Below are positions 56,347 through 64,000 of a stretch of DNA of 64,000 bases, piece after piece (the first letter of the stretch is position 1; the number at the start of each line of letters is the position of its first letter). This DNA comes from Alligator mississippiensis. Taxonomy: Eukaryota > Chordata > Crocodylia > Alligatoridae. The notes beneath the pieces are model-generated. The model was not told the DNA's origin. It searched no databases and was given only the letters and a program-made list of their open reading frames with translations. The stretch is taken from positions 47,847,892-47,911,891 of the forward strand of contig NC_081835.1 of assembly GCF_030867095.1 (NCBI RefSeq), given 5' to 3'. The position numbers and the translations under genes were made by a program.

Positions 56347-59055
56347 TCATAGATTTCATAGATTGTCCTAGACATTGGGGGCTGGAAGGGACCTTGTGAG
56401 ATCATTGAGTCCTGCCCCCCTGCCATGGGCAGGAAGTCAACAGGGATCAAATAGCAAGATAACCATCCAAATGCCTTTTGAATGAGTGCAGAGTAGGTGC
56501 TTGCACCACCTCTGCGGGGAGTCTGTTCCAGACCCTGGACATTCGGACAGTAAAGAAGTTTTTCCTTATGTCCAGTCTAAATCGGCCTTCCAGGAGTTTG
56601 TGGCTGTTAGACTTTGTTATCCCTTGGGGGGCCCTGGTGAACAATGGTTCTCCCAGATCCTGATGCACACCCCTTATATACTTATAAGCTGCCACCAAGT
56701 CACCCCTGAGCCTTCTTTTCTCCAGGCTGAAGAGTCCCATGTCCCTCAACCTCTCCTCATAAGGCTTGCTCTCTTGGCCTTTGATCATATGGGTGGCTCT
56801 CCTTTGGACTTTCTCAAGCTTATCTATGTCCCTCTGGAGGTGGGGGACCAAAACTGGCCTCACTAAGGCCAAGTAAAGCAGGAGGATGATGTCCCTGGCT
56901 TTGTTCAAGATGCATTGGTGAATGCTTGCCAGAGTTTGATTTGCTCTGCTGGCCATGGCATCGCATTGGTGGCTTATGTTCATCTTGTGGTCAATCAAGA
57001 CCCCCAAGTTTCTTTCGGTTGTGGTGCTAGTGAGCGAAGCACTGTCGAGCCTATAAGTATGATGCTGGGTTTTTTTCTCCCAAGGTGGAGCACCCTGCAC
57101 TTCTCTACATTGAATGTCATCAGGTTTTGGTCTGCCCATCTTGCAAGCATGTCCAAGTCAGCCTGGATCCCCAGCCTGTCTTCCATTGTGGCCACCTTCT
57201 CCCAGAGTTTAGTGCTGTCTGAAAACTTTGCCAGTCTGTGTCTGATGCCTGAATCCAGGTCATTAATGAAGATGTTGAAGAGTACTGGCCCGAGTACTGA
57301 GCCCTGAGGGACTCCACTGGTCACTTTGCACCACATTGACTTGCTCCCATCAACTAGTCTTCTTTGGGTCCGACCCCAGAGCCAGTTCCCCAGCCATTGG
57401 ACCATGAGATGGTCGAGGTTGCAGTTCCCCAGCTTAACCATGAGGAGATCATGGGAGACCAAATCAAAGGCTTTCTTGAAATCCAGGTATATGACATCAA
57501 CCTCATCTCCCTTGTCTAGGCAATGTGTCACCTGGTCATAGAAGGAGACGAGGTTGGTCAGGCAAGATCTTCCAGTAACAAAGTCATGTTGGCTGGCATT
57601 CAGGGGGTTGCCTTCTATTAGCCTGTTGCTGATGGATCTTTTGATTTTCTCCAAGATCTTTTCAGGATGGACGTCAGACTGATAGGCCTGTAATTCCCTG
57701 GATCTTCCTTTCTTCCTCTCTTGAAGATTGGAGCCATGTTGTTTTTTTTTCCAGTCTTCTGGTACCTTACCCAAGCACCATGAATTTTCAAATATCTTCG
57801 CCATAGGGTGTGCTATGATGTCCGCCAGTTCCTTCAAGACTCTTGGGTGCATTCCGTTCGGGCTCGCGGACTTATGGATGTCGAGCCTCTCGAGGTGTTC
57901 CCTCACTTGATCTACATCAGTTGTGGGCCCATCTCCCACTCTCTGGATGTTTTGTGTCCTGTCTGACAGTGTGTGACCCCCTTGGGTGGGTGGAAAACTG
58001 ATGCAAAGTAATCATTTAGGAAATTGGCCTTTTTTGAACATTAGATGTCAGCTGCCTCATTTGATCTCACAGGGGTCCAATGTTGCCTTTGCTCTTTCTC
58101 CCACTTCCCACATATCTGAAGAAGGACTTTTTGTTATCCTTGATTCCAGTGGTTAGCCTGAGTTTGGTTTCAGCCTTGGCTTTTCTGAACTGCTCTCTAC
58201 AGGAGTGGGCTAGTGTTGAGTGAAGATTCTCATTTTCCATCTGGTGTAGGCTTTCCTTTTAAGTTTCAGGAGGTCAAAAAATTCCCTGTTTAGCCAAGGG
58301 GGCTTCCCTGCCCACTGACTGCATTTTCTATGGGATGGACTTCCCTTGCTCTTCTAGGATTGCATTCCTAACAAATAACCATTCCTTGTGGATTCCCCTT
58401 TCTAAGGAGCCATGGTTACTTAGTGCCTGACTGACCAGTCTCCTGAGTTTGTGAAAGTCAGCCTTCCCAAAGTTGAGGATTTCTGTTTTACTGAGGGATT
58501 TGCCCATCCTTCGTTGGATAGAGAAAGTGATCAGTTCATGGTCACTGTCAACAAGCTTCTCCTTGATCCTCAGATCGCTCACCAGATCATCCCCTTTGGC
58601 CAGAACCAGATCCAGCAGTGCCTCTCCCCTAGTCGGCTCATAGACCTCTTCCGTTAGGTAAAGGTCATCAATGCAAGTGAGAAAGCTATGCAACTGGTCA
58701 GATTTGGCAGTGTGCTCTTCCCACAAGATGTCGGGGAGGTTGAAGTCCCCCATGACAATCGTGTATCGGGAGCATGTGGCCTTAGCCAGTTCCCTACTGA
58801 ATTTATGATCCAGTTCTTCTTGGTTGGGAGGTCTATAATAGACTCCTACAATGATATCCCCTTCCCCATGCTCTCCCCATATTTTAACCCAGAGGTTTGC
58901 AAGACTCCCTTCTTGATTAGTGAACTCGGTTTGAAGGGAAGTGTAGTGCTTCTTGACATAACGCTACACCCCCACCCCTCTTCCCAACATGGTCTCTCCT
59001 GTACAAGGTACAGCCTTCTATACCTACAGACTAGTCATAGGTGGAGTCCCACCAG
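56347..59055 (-). mobile_element. CR1 LINE, 5'-truncated within the endonuclease
   Basis: The minus strand runs from the endonuclease (the 'WWDST' region at 59055-59040; MGDFNLPDILWEE at 58753) through the RT (KKAFDLVSHDLLM, SGVPQGSVLGPVLFNIFINDLDSG near 57300) to the C-terminal domain (FRLDIRKNFFTVR, 56580) and the tail at 56347. The catalytic motif has decayed (KFSDSTKLW), and several frameshifts separate 58328, 57939 and 57139. It is inactive. Its 5' edge coincides with the start of a hAT-like terminus at 59056. Confidence 0.92.
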
Positions 59056-59400
59056 TAGGCCTGTGCGACTAGAGAACTATTTGATTCGTATTCAGATTTG
59101 ACTGATTCAGATGCCAGAGATTTGATTCGGAGATCTGAATAATTTTTTCTGATTCAATTTGACCAAATTGCTTCGGAAGATTCGGAGCTGATTTGGAGCC
59201 GATTTGGTGATTCAGCCATACAGTATAATGGGGAATCAATGAAATAGCTATAACTTTGTCTTTTGGATGATTCAGATGAAACTTGCAGGGATGGTAGCCT
59301 CTACTCAGAGCATGACATGTGCCAAGATACAAGGTGATAGGTGTAGGGGTTTCTGGGAAATTGCATCTCAAAGTCCTGAAAGCAAAACTCATGACATAGG
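59056..59400. mobile_element. 'gattcgg'-type hAT terminus, copy C (one end)
   Basis: Begins TAGGCCTGTGCGACTAG, like the ends of copies A and B, followed by dense gattcgg/gattcag words to about 59220. No matching right terminus with the expected 8-bp duplication (cccaccag) was found, so it is a partial or rearranged copy. Confidence 0.6.
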
Positions 59401-59404
59401 TGAC

Positions 59405-59406
<2 letters not shown>

Positions 59407-59449
<43 letters not shown>
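59407..59449 (+). repeat. (TG)n microsatellite
   Basis: About 21 uninterrupted TG units. Confidence 0.98.
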
Positions 59450-59451
<2 letters not shown>

Positions 59452-59686
59452 AGGCACTGGGGTGGGGGCGTGAAAACTGCAGGGATGGTAGCCCCTGCAG
59501 AGGCCACAAAGCCTGCCAGCTGTCAAGGAGATAGGCGCAGAGGGGTTCTGGGGCCTGGCACCCCTAGCTGCTGACAAGCAAAACTTGTGACATGGGTACT
59601 TATGCAACTGACTGTCTCTGTCTTGGGGCAGAAGCAGTTCCGGGCTCTGTATTGATTCTTTCCTCTCCTTAGTCTGTGGTTTAGTA

Positions 59687-59804
59687 GGTGTTAATCCTTG
59701 CTCATTAACTACTGTGTATTGAGCTGGTCCCAGAGTGAATCATGATTGATTGAATAACATAGTAGCTAGTGAAGATAATGAATTAATGAGCAAGGATTAA
59801 CACC
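59687..59804. repeat. Perfect 22-bp inverted repeat around a 74-bp loop
   Basis: The left arm ggtgttaatccttgctcatt+aa (59687-59708) is repeated in exact inverse at 59783-59804. It may be a small MITE or the ends of one. No target duplication was established. Confidence 0.8.
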
Positions 59805-60845
59805 TTTTACTGTCAGAGCAATATCCAGAAGTTAGTAGTTTCTGTCTCAGTCTTTGTATCCATCATCATCACCATGGCACCCATATTCTGCTTTGCTTTA
59901 TACAATGTAATTACTCTTTTCACTAAGTTTTAATGCACAGCTGGAGAAGGGATAGGGAGAGGGAAGGATGACTCATTCAGCATATGCATATTTTCTTTGT
60001 ATTAATCATGGAGCACTAATTACTACATGCAATACACCCATTTTCTAGAGCTAAATATTTCTGTTGTCAGAATCTTTTAAAAGACAAGTGATTAGACAAT
60101 AAGTATAAAAGTCTATTTGTATTTATTTTACAGTCAAATCCCCTTTAATTTATTAGCTAAAAGGTATTATAAACTGCAATATAAAGAACGGGGAAATGCA
60201 TGCATTAGAATAGACTGCTAAGCAACATTGGATGATTTATGAAATTAAACTTTGCCATTATCAGAATAGTTTTTAATAATCAGACCACAATACTTTTTCG
60301 AATTGTAGAGTAATTATTGACAAAGTATATCTGAAACTGTTTACCTGATTGTGATTATTCACAACGTATTCCTCAAACAATGTGGTTACCTGATGTACTT
60401 GAGCTGCTGTAGCTGTATTTTGATCTTGTGGATGGCCACTGTACCACAACCTATCATTTTGATGATGACTTCTGCATGCAGTACTTCAGTGTAATATTCT
60501 GTATTGGGTGTGTAATGTAGAGCATGCATAACAAGTGGAAAAAAACACTTTCTATAGAAATTGGTTTCATAAGGAGTAGAGATTTGTTTGTGGAACTGTT
60601 CTCTTTCATACAGTACTATACTCCTTGCAAATGTCTAATATTTCATAACTCTTGAAATATGCATGTCTTTCAGGCTAAACAGGTACTATCCTTTACAATG
60701 TTAAGAGCTATTCTGGATATTCAGTGATGTGCTAAAATATCACAGAAAATACAAAATAGAAATAAGATGGGGTGCATCAATACATTGGTCCATATCAGAT
60801 TGGCACTGGTATAAGGAAAATTGACAGTATTAGCAATCTGCTTTC
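59805..60845. other. No recognised feature
   Basis: AT-rich, non-coding by inspection, with no recognised repeat. Confidence 0.45.
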
Positions 60846-61640
60846 TTTGGCTGATGTGTCCAATAACGTAGCTGATAAGTGGCCCCATGCATGCAGGCAG
60901 CCAGGACTGTAGCTTGGCAGTGTGGAGAGCAGCTGGATCTGGCTGGCAAGTCTGTTGTGAGGGAAGGGACATGGGGGTGATAGATCGAGGCCCACGCAGT
61001 GAGGGAGGGATTAGGGCTGGAGCAGGGGCAGGCACTGCACAGCTGAGGCAGAGTGAGGGACAGAGCTGCGAGCAGCTCATCCAGGGGGCAGCTCCCACCA
61101 CTACATGCACCCTGGGAGGGCATGGTGGGGTATGGGCCTCCGGATCTGTGTGCAGGGTGAGGGCAGGCTGCTGCTGGGGCCAGGGCTGGAGGCTGTGCTG
61201 GGCTTTTCCTGGTAGGGGGTTTGGGCCAGGCTGCACTTGGGTTGGTTGGCAGTGGCACTGGGAGGGGGCCTACAGCAAATCTTGGGGTTGCTGCAGCCCC
61301 CCACCCCTTCACCTGCCAGGAAGAGCCTGGCTCCAGCCTGCAGTGGCAGCCCGCCCCCGCTCCGCATGCTGATCCAGGGACACCTACCCACCATGCCCTC
61401 CTGGGGTAGATGTAGCAGCAGGAGCTCCCCACCCCCGGCACCACTCAGAAGAGCCGCTCATGGCTCTATCCTGTGCCCTGCTGGCTGGGTAGCGCCTGCC
61501 CTAGCCCCACTCCCTCTCTCACTATGGGGGCCTCAATCTGCCCCCCCACCCCTTCCCCCACAACAGACTTACCAGCTGGATGCTGCTCTCCATGCTGCCA
61601 GGCTGCATATCGGCAATTGGATCCGTATCAGCCGATTATG
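60846..61640. repeat. Long imperfect inverted repeat (arms of about 330-390 bp)
   Basis: Left arm about 60895-61235 and right arm about 61291-61618 are inverted copies. For example, gcatgg.gagagcagc, aagtctgttgtg.gggaagg, gggcacaggat.gagc, and gagggcatggtggg occur on both, once as the complement. The loop is only about 55 bp. Weaker pairing (ggctgatgtgtccaat versus attggatccgtatcagcc) extends the arms outward to about 60852 and 61640. A related single copy sits at 6005-6300. Confidence 0.8.
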
Positions 61641-61749
61641 GCCCAAAAAATCTCTGTTGCCTCCTCCTCCAGCCTCCAGCCCCACCCCCCCACTCCCTAC
61701 TTACCAGCTCTGAGTCCGGCTCCAGCTCCCTGCTGCAGCGGGTGGGGAG

Positions 61750-61921
61750 TGCCTGAATCACCGAACCTCTCCAAATCTTTTCCGAAGATTCAGAGAGCTT
61801 CGAATCAATTCAGACCTTTTTATTGGCCCCCCCCATTTGATTCAGATTTGGAGATTTGGCCACTGAATTGGGCCGAATCTCCTCTGAATTGAATCACCAC
61901 CTGAATCTTCACACAGCCCTA
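61750..61921. mobile_element. 'gattcgg'-type hAT terminus, copy D (right end)
   Basis: Dense gaattgaatc/gattcag words end in CACACAGCCCTA, the complement of the TAGGGCTGTGTG terminus. The following 8-mer, atattagg, has no partner next to the left end at 59056, so C and D need not be one element. Confidence 0.65.
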
Positions 61922-62250
61922 ATATTAGGCTTAGAGTCTGGTCACTGATACTTCACACCAGGATAATTTGTCCTTACCACCTAAACAAAGAGCAGACACA
62001 TGCCATCTAGTTTTACACTGGTGCAAGTTATTATATAGGGTGTAGAGTTAGCATAGGAAATATTATGGGTAACAATATCCTTGTGTAAGTTTGCCCAAGG
62101 CAAATAAGGTATTACTAGCTTCTCTGCCACATAGGGTACGTACAGACATTTGGGGAGGTTCGATTGCATTGAAAATGACACCCACTCTAACTTGGCTCAC
62201 CCAGGTGCGGACCTTATGTTTAGATCTCTAGTTAGGTGGATCTAAGTGTG
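61922..62250. other. No recognised feature
   Basis: Nothing recognised before the hairpin element; the words near 62220 (gatctctagttaggtggatc) may belong to its outer part. Confidence 0.4.
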
Positions 62251-62382
62251 AACTGTACAGAAGTTTAGGACAGTTAGATTGATCTAAAAATGGCTGACCT
62301 GATCTAAGTTAAGTGTACCTACAAGGTAGTCTAACTTAGATTGGTCCTGGCGAGACTGATCTAACTGAACTTCTGTACAGTT
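62251..62382. repeat. Hairpin element (MITE-like)
   Basis: aactgtacagaagtt (62251-62265) pairs with aacttctgtacagtt (62368-62382). Inside, atctaagttaagtgtacct pairs with aggtagtctaacttagat. Almost the whole 132 bp can fold. Confidence 0.75.
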
Positions 62383-63849
62383 TCTAGAGCAAACCCAGGG
62401 CTGGGAAAGCCCAGCTGCAGGCCCCAGGGGCTTCACTTTCTATACCTGCCCCCCTAGCACTGGGCTATTTTTAGCCCTTGGCCTCTTGTCCCACCTTTAG
62501 ACAGAAAACCTCTCCTGGCTTATGGAACCCCCTGCAGCACCCCCTGCCCCCATTGCAGGCAGCACCCCATGCCCCGGAGCCCACCAAACCCCATCATGCA
62601 AGTCAACACTGGGAGCTAGGAAGTACATTGGGGTGGGGAAAGGGGAAAGTGAGATGGGGGTGGTGGTTTGGGGAGCTAAAAAATCTCATTCCCTGGGGAT
62701 GGGAGGAGGACCCCCATTCCCCCATGGACCCTGTGAGCCCCCCTGATTCTGACAACCCCATGTGGACCTTGCTTGCCCCCTGGTTCCCCTGATTTCCCCC
62801 CTCCGCAGAGTATGTTTGTCCCTCCCTTCAATCCTCCCAACCCCTCCTCTGCCTTCCCCATCCCAACTTACCTTAGATTGGGTGGCCATTTTTTACTCTA
62901 TCTAACCTCCCCAGATATCTGTACCTACCCACAGTGGTGCAGCAGCTCGCTGCGGAAAGATGATTGTCAGTCCATTCTGGAGACTGGTATGGCTTATACT
63001 GGTGTATAAAACCAGTGTAAGTCACACCAGGGTTAAAATATGAGCCCAGGCCATTAGACTGAAATGGTGCTCTAGGGGAACAGGAAAACTACTGAAGAAA
63101 TTGAATGAGACCACATCATTAATTGCTGAATATCTTTGTAGTGCTTCACTGACTCATCCATAGCACTCAATAAACACCTCTGCTTTAACCTTTCCAGAAA
63201 ATTCCATCTCTTTCTACCCATTCGGACCAGAAGGTATTTACACTAGGGGCGCAGACAGAAGTTACATTTGTCATGTGATCAGCTCCCTTAAAGTGCTCTA
63301 CAGTTGTGCTGCGACACACATGCATGGCTTCAGAGTGCTTTAAAAGTGGCTGATTGTGCAACAAATTAACCTTCATCAAATGAGGAATCGGATGAAGGTG
63401 CTCCACTTCGGAGCACCTTAGAGAACTTTTGTTCCCTAGGATCAATCCCTTGCCAATTGGGGCTGGGCTGATGTAGCCCAGCCCCACCCCAGGGCTGTCT
63501 GCTGGAAGGGAGGGGGCTAGGGGAGGGGGAGCGAGCTGAGGGCTGGGGTTTGCCCAGCCTGAGCTTGAAGGGGGCAGGTGGATTGGAGCCCCCCACCTTG
63601 TGACCCCCCAAAGTCCCTCTCCAACTCAGGCCGGGGAAACCCCAGGCCACAGCTTGCTCCCCCTCCCTTCTTCCAAACAGCACTGGAGCTGGGAGGGTAG
63701 CAGGGCAGGTCTAGGGGAGAGAAGCTGCAGGCAGGCTTCTTGGGCTTGATTTGGCTTTAAAGCACAGCTTGATTTTATTTATTTATTTATTTTCCACCCC
63801 CACCCCACCCCTCCCCACCCAACAGGCAAACACCTGTTGGTTTGGGGGG
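62383..63849. other. No recognised feature
   Basis: C-rich and G-rich patches (62400-62900 and 63480-63680) without a recognised exon or repeat. Confidence 0.45.
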
Positions 63850-63895
63850 CACTCTAACTCATGGTGCATTACATAAAGCGCCATGAGTTAGAGTG
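63850..63895. repeat. Perfect 15-bp inverted repeat
   Basis: cactctaactcatgg (63850-63864) and its exact complement (63881-63895) are separated by 16 bp. A second short palindrome, caacaggcaaacacctgttg, lies just upstream. Probably part of a foldback DNA element similar in style to that at 12055. Confidence 0.7.
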
Positions 63896-64000
63896 GGGGG
63901 TGGGGGTGGGAAAGGGCTGTGCATGTGGGTCTGCACCTTAAAAGTATGCACCAGCTGCATACAAGCTGGATTCATCTGGCTGCAGTTTGGTGCCATCTTG

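Noticed and set aside
60830..61892. Proline/serine-rich frames on both strands
   Set aside because: They arise from the GC-rich long inverted repeat; mirrored open frames are expected of a palindrome.
1..64000. CRISPR arrays, bacterial operons, prophage or toxin-antitoxin systems
   Set aside because: The window is vertebrate nuclear DNA; no regularly spaced direct repeats or bacterial genes are present.
1..64000. tRNA or rRNA genes
   Set aside because: No cloverleaf with A and B boxes or rRNA core sequence was recognised by eye; a dedicated scan was not possible.

Overview
This is vertebrate nuclear DNA. The window has split genes with GT-AG introns, two CpG islands, and abundant LINEs of the CR1 family together with hAT-type DNA transposons. 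The CR1 load and the presence of a vertebrate Neverland-like Rieske oxygenase exon (a gene known in fish, frogs and birds but missing from mammals) point to a sauropsid. A crocodilian or turtle is most likely; the sequence alone does not settle which.

Left part (1-22.7 kb): the 5' third of GRIN1, the obligatory GluN1 subunit of NMDA receptors, lies on the minus strand. Five coding exons can be placed to the base: exon 1 with the start codon (21685-21933), an exon of 135 bp (18181-18315), an exon of 177 bp (8185-8361), the 63-bp alternative N1 cassette (2845-2907), and the following 101-bp exon (1987-2087). Together they encode the signal peptide and the first half of the amino-terminal domain. 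The gene continues beyond base 1. Upstream of the start codon is a CpG island with an RE1/NRSE silencer match and an EGR1-type site. The intron after the N1 cassette has three UGCAUG (Rbfox-type) elements. The introns hold old CR1 pieces, hAT MITEs and a foldback element.

Middle (22.7-35 kb): an intergenic stretch with a degenerate CR1, a Ty3/gypsy reverse-transcriptase fossil, an older CR1-like fragment and a probable Harbinger transposase fossil.

Right part (35-64 kb): a second CpG island with a TATA-like box and a first coding exon on the plus strand (35126-35450). It encodes an N-terminal hydrophobic region followed by the start of a Rieske oxygenase resembling Neverland/DAF-36 cholesterol 7-desaturases. 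GRIN1 and this gene are arranged head to head, about 13 kb apart. No further exon of this gene was recognised. The remaining 28 kb is mostly transposons: a long CR1 with an esterase-type ORF1 and an endonuclease/RT ORF2 (45-48 kb), two further CR1 copies, several hAT elements with 8-bp target duplications, and long inverted repeats, the largest near 60.9-61.6 kb.

The two host genes show no sign of working together. The most interesting items are the regulatory architecture of GRIN1 and the Neverland-like exon. The repeats are mostly dead, but several are structurally informative.
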